Positions 1 to 6,940 of a DNA stretch of 64,000 nt are shown piece by piece. Source of the DNA: JACPFJ01 sp036504875 (GTDB lineage: Bacteria > Desulfobacterota > Desulfuromonadia > Geobacterales > Pseudopelobacteraceae); the NCBI GenBank assembly GCA_036504875.1, contig DASXUK010000063.1:1-64000 (forward strand). The letters are read 5' to 3'. The stretch's first letter is position 1, and the number at the start of each line of letters is the position of its first letter. Under the pieces are notes generated by a model. The model was not told where the DNA came from. It saw only the letters and a program-made list of their open reading frames with translations, and did not search any database. A program made the translations under genes and the position numbers.

Positions 1-134
1 ACGGACACCCTTGCCGTCCGGCTATCGGTTCCCACCATCAGGGTCCGAAGAGGACTTGCACCTCCAAGTCACTGCTTGACCACCATAGCCAAACAGATGG
101 CGCTTGCGCGCCACGCGCCATGCCTGGCGCACAC
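1..134 (-). mobile_element. Group IIC-like intron, 5' end (runs off left edge)
   Basis: Read on the minus strand, the segment starts GTGTGCGCCAGGCATGG, which fits the GUGYG 5' splice-site consensus and the domain I base of bacterial class C group II introns. Further in are GGAGGTGCAAGTCCTC, GGGAACC and GGCAAGGGTGTCC, which recur in the same order in the well-studied Oceanobacillus iheyensis IIC intron (compared from memory). The 5' end lies only a few bases past the T-tract of the smpB terminator, the typical insertion place of IIC introns. Only the first part of domain I is visible; any reverse transcriptase ORF and the 3' end lie outside the window. Established: IIC introns home to terminator hairpins. 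Inferred: this copy did so. Confidence 0.82.
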
Positions 135-137
135 AAT

Positions 138-170
138 AAAAAAGTCCTCGCCAATTTGGCGAGGACTTTT
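138..170 (-). terminator. smpB rho-independent terminator
   Basis: A 10-bp perfect stem (144-153 with 157-166) and 3-nt loop are followed on the minus strand by six T. It lies 34 nt past the smpB stop. An A-run on the other side makes it potentially bidirectional. The intron begins four bases beyond the T-tract. Confidence 0.88.
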
Positions 171-203
171 CAACGGCTAACGTCTCCTTCATCAGGATTA
201 TTA

Positions 204-662
204 TTAGTCACGGTTGCGGGATTTTAATACCTGCGAAATTTCACGCTGCGTATCCTTCTTTTTCAAATCTTCTCGCTTGTCATACATCTTCTTGCCTTTG
301 CCCAGTCCTATCTCAACCTTTACCAAACCATCTTTAAAATACAGTCTTAAAGGAATTGCCGAAAAGCCTTGTTCTCTAATGCGACCGTACAATTTGTCAA
401 TTTCTTTGCGGTGCAACAACAGCTTGCGGTTTCGGTCAGGTTGATGGTTCTGTCGATTGCCGAAGTCATAAGGAGAGATGGTAAGGTTGTGCAGGAAAGC
501 TTCACCATCACGCACCAGCATGAAAGATTCATTTAAACTAGCCTTACCTGCCCGTAGCGATTTTACTTCGGTCCCCTGGAGCACCATCCCAGCCTCGAAC
601 TTCTCCTCGATAAAATAATCGTGATACGCTTTTTTATTACTGCAAATTAGTTTTTCACCCAT
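204..662 (-). CDS. smpB: SsrA-binding protein SmpB
   Basis: SmpB binds tmRNA and delivers it to stalled ribosomes for trans-translation in the cytoplasm. The protein shows the N-terminal family pattern NKKAYHDYFIEEKFEAG, then GTEVKSLRAGKASL, the central SPYDFGNR block, and a basic C-terminal tail rich in K and R that enters the decoding centre. The start chosen (ATG at 662) gives 152 residues, the usual length. An upstream in-frame ATG at 716 would add 18 residues not expected for the family; neither start has a strong Shine-Dalgarno. No ssrA gene is visible in the window. The gene ends in a strong terminator carrying the group II intron. Confidence 0.93.
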   Translation of the reverse strand: MGEKLICSNKKAYHDYFIEEKFEAGMVLQGTEVKSLRAGKASLNESFMLVRDGEAFLHNLTISPYDFGNRQNHQPDRNRKLLLHRKEIDKLYGRIREQGFSAIPLRLYFKDGLVKVEIGLGKGKKMYDKREDLKKKDTQREISQVLKSRNRD

Positions 663-761
663 TCGGGAATCATAGCAGAAAATTTTGCCGAAAGAAATTA
701 AATCGCCATACTTCATTCCTGATGCAGCTTTACAGAAGATATAAAAAAGAACCAGCCCTTC

Positions 762-789
762 TTGACCAACATCAAAACGGTGATATAAA
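762..789 (+). promoter_or_regulatory. Candidate sigma-70 promoter for the small-ORF cluster
   Basis: TTGACC at 762-767 and TATAAA at 784-789 are separated by 16 nt and lie about 40 nt before the first small ORF. A second TATAAT at 799-804 has no matching -35. Assignment is by consensus only. Confidence 0.45.
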
Positions 790-827
790 TTATTATTCTA
801 TAATTTAAAAAAGGAGGTCCTTAAGTT

Positions 828-1010
828 ATGGGAAGTACCGCTACAGATTCAATCTCCATTGTTAACGAGCAACAGCAAAATCTTTACAAAAAATTGCTTG
901 CTTCCTGCAGCACCGACGAGAAGAAGATGCTGTTTCGAAGAATTGTGAACCTGGCCGAGGTAACGCAGTTTTTGATAGCAACAAAACATTTAGATCCACA
1001 GGTGGAGTGA
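828..1010 (+). CDS. Small hypothetical protein (60 aa)
   Basis: A 60-residue protein with no family I recognise. It is soluble in character, with a helical, charged middle (LYKKLLASC, TDEKKMLFRRIVNLAE), and has no signal peptide or membrane segment. I take it as real because a near-perfect Shine-Dalgarno (AAGGAGGT) stands 10 nt before the ATG and a promoter-like sequence lies upstream. It is the first of three consecutive tiny ORFs on this strand, each with a strong ribosome binding site. Function unknown. Confidence 0.6.
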   Translation: MGSTATDSISIVNEQQQNLYKKLLASCSTDEKKMLFRRIVNLAEVTQFLIATKHLDPQVE

Positions 1011-1049
1011 TTCTCTAATAACCTAGATACACATAAGGGGGAGAATGAA

Positions 1050-1220
1050 ATGAACAAGACTTGTTCGGGAATAGGCCCGGAAGAACGTGAATCACTGGAT
1101 CAAATTTTCAAAATGCTGATGCGGAAAGACAGGAACAACCAGAAAGTACGATCAAATAAACGCACATCCTGTGACATTATAGCTCGTTTTTACGATGGAG
1201 AAACCGAACATTATTTCTGA
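1050..1220 (+). CDS. Small hypothetical protein (56 aa)
   Basis: Begins MNKTCSGIGPEERESL and ends with GETEHYF. The 56-codon ORF has a GGGGGAGA Shine-Dalgarno at 1037-1044. It is basic in the middle (MRKDRNNQKVRSNKR) and has two cysteines (residues 5 and 41); no known domain. An earlier ATG at 1045 stops after two codons and is not used. It lies 39 nt after the previous small ORF and 49 nt before the next, so co-transcription is likely. The length and context could also suit a small regulatory or DNA-binding peptide, but nothing in the sequence proves this. Confidence 0.5.
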   Translation: MNKTCSGIGPEERESLDQIFKMLMRKDRNNQKVRSNKRTSCDIIARFYDGETEHYF

Positions 1221-1269
1221 CCTGATTAACCTCAACCTGGAACTATTTTATCTTTCAAAGGAGGAAAAA

Positions 1270-1449
1270 ATGGCAAATTCAGCGTTTGATTTAAATGGGT
1301 GTGAACCTGATTTTAAAGAGTGCCGCACAGAAATGATAGTCGATGATTTCTCTCAATGCCTGTCCCCCAGAGCAAAATGCCTTTATTGCTACCCTGCCGG
1401 CACTGTTAACTACTGTTTGCATCATAACAACAGACAGTTTGAAAATTAA
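1270..1449 (+). CDS. Small cysteine-rich hypothetical protein (59 aa)
   Basis: A 59-residue protein starting MANSAFDLNGCEPDFKEC. It has six cysteines, including a CLYC pair followed by a C and two adjacent histidines near the C-terminus (NYCLHHNN), which could bind a metal such as zinc. The start at 1270 is chosen for its strong AAAGGAGG site 6 nt upstream; an in-frame ATG at 1195 overlaps the previous ORF and lacks a site. No signal peptide. It is third in the small-ORF group. I do not recognise the family; metal binding is inferred from cysteine and histidine spacing only. Confidence 0.55.
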   Translation: MANSAFDLNGCEPDFKECRTEMIVDDFSQCLSPRAKCLYCYPAGTVNYCLHHNNRQFEN

Positions 1450-1561
1450 TAAACGAGTCATCACGGGATGAGCATGAAAAAACTTTACCATCGAGGATAA
1501 TTAATGTATAGAATCACAAGTTAAAATAAAAATTTGTAAAAAAAACAGTTCAATACATATT

Positions 1562-1716
1562 CCTCGTTAGAATGAGGCGTTTGCACAAACACAGGCTACT
1601 ACCCAGAAACGTCGAAAGACGCCAATGTGGTTAACAGGTTTTGTCGGATTAAGGCTTAACCCAATGTAGCTGGTCCAATCCTACGTTGTGCACTGCCGAA
1701 ACTCAACTAGAGGGGA
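1562..1716 (+). promoter_or_regulatory. M-box (ykoK) magnesium riboswitch
   Basis: The leader carries the conserved M-box blocks in order: GTTAG..TGAGGCG, an AGGCTACTACCC block, a GTCGAAAGACGCCAATG block, TTAACAG, AATGTAGCTGG, and the 3' GCCGAAACTC. These match the magnesium-sensing ykoK leader family, in which Mg2+ binding compacts the RNA and favours the downstream terminator. An intrinsic terminator follows at 1741-1775, just before the ATG of the MgtE-like gene, so control is by transcription attenuation. The downstream genes (an MgtE_N/CBS protein and an NRAMP-related transporter) fit a magnesium regulon. A consensus search would settle exact boundaries. Confidence 0.9.
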
Positions 1717-1740
1717 AGTGGTGTCGTCGTATTTTTTTCA

Positions 1741-1775
1741 GGCCCTTTCTCTCCGAAAGGGCCTTTTGCATTTTT
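1741..1775 (+). terminator. Riboswitch expression-platform terminator
   Basis: A perfect 9-bp stem GGCCCTTTC / GAAAGGGCC (1741-1749 with 1755-1763) is followed by TTTTGCATTTTT. It lies between the M-box and the start codon at 1788, the expected place for an attenuator. Confidence 0.85.
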
Positions 1776-1787
1776 GAGGTAAACATC

Positions 1788-3053
1788 ATGACAAATAATA
1801 ACATTATCAGCGAAATATTTCTTAGCGACATCATTGGCAAAACAGTTATTGATGCGCGTGGCGATATCATCGGAGTACTGCGCGATCTAGTCATGGTGCC
1901 AGGTGAAGTCTTTCCAGAAGTATCACACATCCTGATTAAATCTGGGAAAAAAACCAGTTCCGTTCCCTGGAGTGGAATCGCACTCTTCAATCGTGCGGTC
2001 ATTTCCGTTGCAGGCCTGGGCACCGACCTTTTGCCTTCCGTTCCCCAAGAAGGCGATATTTTGGTCAAGCGTGACATACTTGACAAGCAGATCGTTGATG
2101 TTGACGGTGCCAAGGTCGTTCGCGTGAACGACGTTAAGCTCGGAAACTTTTATAATGACCGTCTCTGTATATTTTCTGTTGATATCGGTCTGCGGGGACT
2201 GCTGCGCCGCCTTGGATATGAAGCCATTGGCGAGAATATTTCCAGGACTCTCAAAAAACCGATACCCAATAGCGAAATCAGTTGGGAATATGTCCAACCG
2301 CTTGAGCCGCATACATCGCGATTGGCGCTGACAATGGCGCGAGATCAGATGAACGAGATGCATCCTGCTGATATTGCCGACATCATAGAAAATATTCCGA
2401 TCAAACATATCAGGACGGTTCTGGATTCAATTGATACGGAAACCACCGCTGACACACTTTACGAGCTCGAGTCTGAACTGCGTAGCGAAGTTATCGAACA
2501 ACTTGGCAATGAACAGGCTTCCGATGTTCTCGAAGAGATGGAACATGATGAAGCAGCAGATGTACTGGCAGGTCTTTCTGAGGAAAAAGCCCAGGAACTG
2601 CTTGAAATGATGGATCAGGAGGATGCAGAGGACATTCAGGAACTATTGGAACATGAAGAGGACTCTGCTGGCGGCCTGATGAATCCGGATTATTTCCGAC
2701 TCACCGCGGATATTACGGCAGGTCGCGCCCTGGAACTGCTAAAGGAGAGCGTTGAAGACGTGGAGACCTTCTATTATGGATACGTGGTCGACGAGGCTGA
2801 CCACCTGGAAGGTATCGTCAGCCTTAAGAGCCTTATCATAAACAGGCCAGACACCCTCATCTCCGATATCATGAATGACAACATAAAGAACGTTAAGACA
2901 GATACCGATCCTGAGGATGTGGTCGAAGTCCTGACCAAATACAACCTTCTGGCAGTTCCGGTGTTAGAGCATGAGAAGATGGCGGGTATCGTAACCGTTG
3001 ACGATATTCTTGCCTTCTGCTTGCCGTATGTCAAGAAGCGTCAAAAAAAATAA
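1788..3053 (+). CDS. PRC-barrel / MgtE N-domain / CBS protein, no membrane part
   Basis: A 421-residue soluble protein. Residues 1-150 look like two PRC-barrel modules (IIGKTVIDARGDIIGVLRD; later VDVDGAKVVRVNDVKLG). Residues about 185-290 match the helical MgtE N domain (HPADIADIIENIP, then repeated L..M..DEAADVL-type segments), and residues about 290-415 form a CBS pair (GGLMNPDYF, then VTVDDILAF). The transmembrane half of MgtE is missing. MgtE N/CBS modules sense intracellular Mg2+ and gate the channel, so this is probably a Mg2+ sensor acting on the transporter encoded next. The start at 1788 follows a GAGGT site just after the riboswitch terminator; upstream in-frame codons lie inside the riboswitch. 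Confidence 0.85.
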   Translation: MTNNNIISEIFLSDIIGKTVIDARGDIIGVLRDLVMVPGEVFPEVSHILIKSGKKTSSVPWSGIALFNRAVISVAGLGTDLLPSVPQEGDILVKRDILDKQIVDVDGAKVVRVNDVKLGNFYNDRLCIFSVDIGLRGLLRRLGYEAIGENISRTLKKPIPNSEISWEYVQPLEPHTSRLALTMARDQMNEMHPADIADIIENIPIKHIRTVLDSIDTETTADTLYELESELRSEVIEQLGNEQASDVLEEMEHDEAADVLAGLSEEKAQELLEMMDQEDAEDIQELLEHEEDSAGGLMNPDYFRLTADITAGRALELLKESVEDVETFYYGYVVDEADHLEGIVSLKSLIINRPDTLISDIMNDNIKNVKTDTDPEDVVEVLTKYNLLAVPVLEHEKMAGIVTVDDILAFCLPYVKKRQKK

Positions 3054-3092
3054 GCAGGTCTCTTTATTTGTAATTTAAGTAAGAGGAAAGCA

Positions 3093-4322
3093 ATGAAATT
3101 CAGCAAAAAAAATATCATCCTTTTCCTGTCTGTTCTTGGACCGGGAATTATCACCGCCAACGTAGATAATGATGCCGGCGGCATTACGACTTATTCAGTC
3201 GCAGGAGCGCAATTTGGCTATTCACTGCTCTGGACGCTGATCCCCATTACCGTCGCGCTGGTTGTAGTGCAAGAGATGGTGGCCCGCATGGGCGTTGTAA
3301 CCGGCAAATCGCTGGCCGACATGATTCGTGAGAACTTCGGGGTCAAGATCACCTTTTATCTGATGATAAGCCTGTTATTGGCGGACCTCGGCAATACCGT
3401 GGCTGAGTTTGCAGGCTGGGCATCGGCTATGGAGATATTCGGCGTCAGCAAGTACATCTCCGTTCCCATAGGGGCATTCCTGGTCTGGTGGCTGGTAGTC
3501 AAAGGTTCATACCGGGTCGTGGAGAAGATTTTCCTGTTCTCGTGCACTATTTTCATAACTTACATCATCTCGGCTTTCATGGCGGCTCCTCCCTGGGGGC
3601 AGATCCTGAAGGAAACTGTGCAGCCAACCTTTGATTTCAAGCCGTCATATCTGGAGATGATAATCGGAGTGGTTGGTACCACTATTGCTCCTTGGATGCA
3701 GTTTTACCTGCAATCCGCTGTAGTGGAGAAAAACATAAAAGTCGATAACTACGGCGCATGCCGAGTGGACGTAATCTTCGGCTGTTTAATGACAGACATA
3801 GTGGCATTCTTCATCATTGTTGCCTGTGGCGCGACCCTGTTTGTCAAGGGAATCAAGATCAACGATGCAGCGGATGCGGCCAAGGCGCTTGCACCTCTGG
3901 CAGGAAACTACGCCTCGACCCTCTTTGCCATAGGACTGGCAAATGCCTCTCTCTTTGCGGCATCGATCCTTCCCCTGGCAACAGCATATTACGTTTGCGA
4001 GGGGATGGGGTGGGAATCGGGTGTTGACCATGATTTCAAATCCGCGCCTCAGTTCATGTGGCTTTACACCGGTCTGATCGTTGTTGGCGCCCTGATTATC
4101 ATGATTCCAAATGCCCCACTGATAGCAATCATGCTTATCTCCCAAGTGGTGAACGGTGTCATGCTCCCATTTGTTTTGGTTTTCATGCTGCTCCTTATCA
4201 ATAAGAAAGAACTGATGGGAGATTACACAAATTCACGCATGTTCAACATCATCGCCTGGACAACGGTTATTATTATGGTGGTTCTGACACTGATGCTGGT
4301 TGTTCAATCGATCATTACATAA
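3093..4322 (+). CDS. NRAMP-related divalent metal (probable Mg2+) transporter
   Basis: A polytopic inner-membrane protein of 409 residues and about 11 membrane segments, of the NRAMP/SLC11 family. In classical NRAMPs the first helix carries DPGN and the sixth MPH, which bind Mn2+ or Fe2+. Here the first helix has DNDAGG (residues 25-30) and the sixth has APW (about residues 199-201). These are the replacements known from NRAMP-related magnesium transporters (NRMT). The gene lies 39 nt after the CBS protein, behind an M-box riboswitch, so both sequence and control point to Mg2+ rather than Mn2+. The pairing with a cytosolic MgtE-type sensor is inferred to be functional. Preceded by an AGAGGAAAG-type ribosome binding site. 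Confidence 0.88.
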   Translation: MKFSKKNIILFLSVLGPGIITANVDNDAGGITTYSVAGAQFGYSLLWTLIPITVALVVVQEMVARMGVVTGKSLADMIRENFGVKITFYLMISLLLADLGNTVAEFAGWASAMEIFGVSKYISVPIGAFLVWWLVVKGSYRVVEKIFLFSCTIFITYIISAFMAAPPWGQILKETVQPTFDFKPSYLEMIIGVVGTTIAPWMQFYLQSAVVEKNIKVDNYGACRVDVIFGCLMTDIVAFFIIVACGATLFVKGIKINDAADAAKALAPLAGNYASTLFAIGLANASLFAASILPLATAYYVCEGMGWESGVDHDFKSAPQFMWLYTGLIVVGALIIMIPNAPLIAIMLISQVVNGVMLPFVLVFMLLLINKKELMGDYTNSRMFNIIAWTTVIIMVVLTLMLVVQSIIT

Positions 4323-4352
4323 AAAACCAGACCATGCCTGTTCTGGCAATCA

Positions 4353-4380
4353 TTGACTAATTTTGCGGATATTCTATAAT
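4353..4380 (+). promoter_or_regulatory. Near-consensus sigma-70 promoter
   Basis: TTGACT (4353-4358), a 16-nt spacer and a perfect TATAAT (4375-4380) make this the best promoter match I found in the window. No ORF of normal size follows it; see the candidate RNA. Confidence 0.7.
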
Positions 4381-4386
4381 AAAGTT

Positions 4387-4680
4387 AGGAATGATCTTTG
4401 AAATGTCCAAGGTTGCTGTTATCAATTGATAACCTGAGACGGTACGAAATATAGCTGCTCTGCCTTGGATGAACAGCCGTTTCGCTCAGAATTACGACAC
4501 ACCTAGTTACGCGGCTTCGCCATGGCGCCTCAATCCATAATAAGGAGGCCTTCCGACATAGGCTGTACTTAAAGTTGAAAAACTAAATCGGCGTCTGAAA
4601 GTGGCGAAATGCGAAAAGAACTCGATGTCGAAACGACTGTAAAATAAAAGCCCGTCGGGAATTCTCGACGGGCTTTTATG
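4387..4680 (+). ncRNA. Candidate small RNA of about 290 nt, family unknown
   Basis: The stretch starts at the expected start site of a near-consensus promoter and ends in a strong terminator shared with the opposite strand. It holds no ORF above 30 codons with a ribosome binding site; the longest plausible peptides are 23 codons from the ATG near 4468 and a start-less 24-codon frame. A perfect 16-bp palindrome GTTATCAATTGATAAC at 4418-4433 lies about 30 nt into the transcript. The size suits a 6S-like or regulatory RNA, but I could not fit it to 6S, tmRNA or another known family. It fills the whole gap between the transporter and the DUF4124 gene. Confidence 0.4.
4647..4677. terminator. Bidirectional terminator
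   Basis: An 11-bp stem AAAGCCCGTCG / CGACGGGCTTT is flanked by T-rich tracts in both directions. It can end both the DUF4124 gene (minus) and the candidate RNA (plus). Confidence 0.85.
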
Positions 4681-4706
4681 ATTGTTCTATTAAACTGCTT
4701 ATCGGG

Positions 4707-5237
4707 CTATTTTCGATACTCAGCCGGCAGGCCGGCCTTATTAGCGGCATCATTCAGATCATTGTAGCTCTTTAGGGCCTCACTATATTGTTTCTGCGTA
4801 GTTTTGAACTCCTGGGGAAGCGCGTTGGTTCTTTCCTTGGAGATGCCAACCGGTTTCCTGATCAAAGATTCCAGTTGTACAAGCTGTTGTTCAAGCCGCT
4901 TTAATTCAGCCCCGCGTCTCTGAAAATCCTGCTGCCAGAATCCTGCATTTTTTCCATCATAGAGGTCATCATCTGTAGATACGGCCTTTACTTCTTGGTT
5001 TGGAGTTTGTTGTAAATTACTGTTGGTCTTACCCGAGGAATCCTCTTTACTCACCGTTTGAACCGGCTGACCGCCTATGTTCCCCCGTTTCTGCACTTTT
5101 TTACGGTATTTCCTTGGAACACTCGAATAATCTTCGGTAAAATTTATTGTCCCGCTTTGATCGGTCCAGGAATAGGTCTCTGCCATAAGTGGTGTGACCC
5201 ACAGTGAAATAATCAGAAATGACAGCATTAACCTCAT
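4707..5237 (-). CDS. DUF4124-type secreted protein
   Basis: A 176-residue protein with a signal peptide (MRLMLSFLIISLWVTPLMAE, cleavage likely after A19). A short DUF4124-like segment follows: YSWTDQSGTINFTEDYSSVP, the usual pattern of a tryptophan-aspartate turn and the F-T/S-D block. Next is a low-complexity linker rich in Q, S, N and K, then a coiled-coil-like C-terminal half (QDFQRRGAELKRLEQQLVQL). Probably periplasmic or envelope-associated; the function of the family is unknown. A GGAGG site lies close before the ATG. It is the last gene of the minus-strand tlyA-HIT-DUF4124 group and ends at the bidirectional terminator. Confidence 0.75.
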   Translation of the reverse strand: MRLMLSFLIISLWVTPLMAETYSWTDQSGTINFTEDYSSVPRKYRKKVQKRGNIGGQPVQTVSKEDSSGKTNSNLQQTPNQEVKAVSTDDDLYDGKNAGFWQQDFQRRGAELKRLEQQLVQLESLIRKPVGISKERTNALPQEFKTTQKQYSEALKSYNDLNDAANKAGLPAEYRK

Positions 5238-5266
5238 ATCGCCTCCAAATTAAACAGAATAAAAAG

Positions 5267-5611
5267 CTAACCCGGAGGCCATGAAAAATGGCGACCGGCC
5301 AGGAGATGAAAATGGATATGAAAGACCGACTGACCGACTCCAGCGCCGTTATTCTGCACCAACCGGAAACCAGCTTCATCAACACCTTTCTCCCGGGCAA
5401 TCTCGCCCGCTCTCCTGAAGATATAACCGATCACGTCGTCATGCTGCTCGCCCATATCCAGGCAGTTTGCAAAGTGTATTTTGGGGATCAGCAGCAGATG
5501 TAGCGGCGCCTGCGGATTGAGATCCTCCATGACCAGGATCCTTTCGTCTTCAAACACCTTTCTGGAAGGTATCTCGCCACGAATAATCTTGCAGAAGATG
5601 CAGTTTTCCAT
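5267..5611 (-). CDS. HIT family (HINT-like) nucleotide-binding protein
   Basis: A 114-residue cytoplasmic HIT-domain protein. It begins MENCIFCKIIRGEIPS, the classic HINT start with paired cysteines (CxxC), and carries the catalytic histidine triad HIHFHLLAGRH near the C-terminus. Members hydrolyse adenosine phosphoramidates or related nucleotides. Its ATG directly follows the tlyA stop (TGA-ATG), and its ribosome binding site GAAGGAGG is inside the end of tlyA, so the two are translationally coupled. Length is normal for the family. Confidence 0.9.
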   Translation of the reverse strand: MENCIFCKIIRGEIPSRKVFEDERILVMEDLNPQAPLHLLLIPKIHFANCLDMGEQHDDVIGYIFRRAGEIAREKGVDEAGFRLVQNNGAGVGQSVFHIHFHLLAGRHFSWPPG

Positions 5612-6355
5612 TCAAGCCTCCTTCGTTTTCAACCAAATCAAGAACTCCCGGTTGCCGTCCGCCCCTGTTATGGGGGAATCGCACAATCCATTGACTGAAA
5701 GCCCCATTTCACGGGCTGCCTCTCGAACACCATTGACAGCCATCTCATGGGCGGCGGGATCTCTGACAATCCCTCCCTTGCCTACCGCTGCCCGGCCCAC
5801 TTCGAACTGCGGCTTGATCAGGGCGATGATGCTGCCGCCCGGTTTTACCAGGCCGACAGTGGCGGGCAGGACCTTGGAGAGCGATATGAATGAGGCATCG
5901 ATAACCGCTATGTCGGCTGCTTGACCTAACTGTTCCAATGTCAGATAACGGATATTGGTTTTTTCGATACTTATCACCCGCTGATCCTGCTGCAGCTTCC
6001 AGGCCAGCTGTCCATAGCCGACATCCACAGCAAAGACCTTGGCTGCGCCGGACTGAAGCAGACAATCGGTGAATCCGCCGGTCGAGGCACCGACATCCAG
6101 CGCCACCAGTCCATTAACATCAACGCTGAATTCGTCCAGCGCCTTTTTCAGTTTAAGTCCGCCGCGGCTGACATAGGGGAGAATCTCTCCTTTAATGCGA
6201 ATATCAGCATCGTCAGACACCTGCTGGCCGGCCTTGTCAACCGTATGATCGCCCACCACCACCTGGCCGGCCATAATCAGGGCCTGGGCCTTTTCCCGTG
6301 AAGGGGCCAGGCCGCGCTCAACAAGCAGTTTATCAAGGCGTTGTTTGATCGACAT
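5612..6355 (-). CDS. tlyA: TlyA-family rRNA 2'-O-methyltransferase
   Basis: 247 residues: an N-terminal S4 RNA-binding domain (RLDKLLVERGLAPSREKA, residues 6-65) followed by an FtsJ/RrmJ-like SAM methyltransferase (VALDVGASTGGFTDCLL). Characterised TlyA enzymes methylate ribose in 16S/23S rRNA; the old hemolysin name comes from pathogens. The start is odd: the ATG at 6355 comes immediately after the T-run of the pyrE terminator, so no Shine-Dalgarno is available. No later in-frame ATG is acceptable because the S4 domain begins at residue 6. The next gene (HIT) is coupled to its stop codon. Confidence 0.9.
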   Translation of the reverse strand: MSIKQRLDKLLVERGLAPSREKAQALIMAGQVVVGDHTVDKAGQQVSDDADIRIKGEILPYVSRGGLKLKKALDEFSVDVNGLVALDVGASTGGFTDCLLQSGAAKVFAVDVGYGQLAWKLQQDQRVISIEKTNIRYLTLEQLGQAADIAVIDASFISLSKVLPATVGLVKPGGSIIALIKPQFEVGRAAVGKGGIVRDPAAHEMAVNGVREAAREMGLSVNGLCDSPITGADGNREFLIWLKTKEA

Positions 6356-6388
6356 AAAAAAGGATCGGCGGTTTTTAAGCCGCCGATC
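6356..6388 (-). terminator. Terminator between pyrE and tlyA
   Basis: On the minus strand GATCGGCGG (6388-6380) pairs with CCGCCGATC (6371-6363) around an 8-nt loop, then CTTTTTT runs straight into the tlyA ATG. It ends pyrE but leaves tlyA with no separate leader. Confidence 0.8.
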
Positions 6389-6391
6389 TCT

Positions 6392-6940
6392 TTAACCAAC
6401 CAGCTCGGACTTGGTAAAGATCGTCCTCAGCCAGTAGCCTTCAGCCTCGATATTCTCCCGTCCCCCCTCTTCGCGATCCACCAGGGTAACGATACCAAGC
6501 ACCTTCAGACCCTCTTCCTCGGCCCGGCGAACCGCCTTCATGGAAGAGCCTCCGGTTGTGACTACATCTTCGACAATAATGACCCGGGTACCAGGGGGCA
6601 GGTTCTTGCGCCCTTCCAGCCATTGACCGGTACCATGGCCTTTAGGTTCCTTGCGAATGATAAAGGCGTGCAGGTTCTGGCCGCTCAGATGGGCTGCGAT
6701 GGAGGTGGCCGTAGCAATCGGGTCGGCACCCAGGGTGATCCCGCCTACCGCCTCAACCCCTTCCACATCCTTGATGGCTTCATAGAAGAGCTTGCCCACC
6801 AGGAATCCGCCTTCGGCATGCAGAGTGGTCTGTTTACCGTCAAAGTAAAAATCGCTCTCGCGGCCGGATGCCAGCTTTACCAGTCGCTTTTCGTAAGACA
6901 ACTCCAGTATGATCTGCTTCAGTCTTTCCCGATCACTCAT
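6392..6940 (-). CDS. pyrE: Orotate phosphoribosyltransferase
   Basis: Converts orotate and PRPP to orotidine 5'-phosphate in pyrimidine synthesis. The PRPP-binding loop VIIVEDVVTTGGSSMKAV and an upstream KEPKGHGTG loop typical of OPRTases are present. The start at 6940 (MSDRERLKQ) gives 182 residues, the family length, and follows a GAGGAG site; an ATG at 7003 would add 21 unrelated residues. The start overlaps the last 8 nt of purF, so the two are coupled: a pyrimidine gene at the tail of a purine operon. A terminator follows directly. Confidence 0.94.
   Translation of the reverse strand: MSDRERLKQIILELSYEKRLVKLASGRESDFYFDGKQTTLHAEGGFLVGKLFYEAIKDVEGVEAVGGITLGADPIATATSIAAHLSGQNLHAFIIRKEPKGHGTGQWLEGRKNLPPGTRVIIVEDVVTTGGSSMKAVRRAEEEGLKVLGIVTLVDREEGGRENIEAEGYWLRTIFTKSELVG

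Noticed and set aside
1686..1787. Upstream extension of the CBS/MgtE_N ORF (34 extra residues)
   Set aside because: It runs through the M-box and its terminator; the GAGGT site and ATG at 1788 are a better start.
4329..4350. Hairpin after the NRAMP-type gene as its terminator
   Set aside because: Only a 5-bp CCAGA/TCTGG stem and no T-run.
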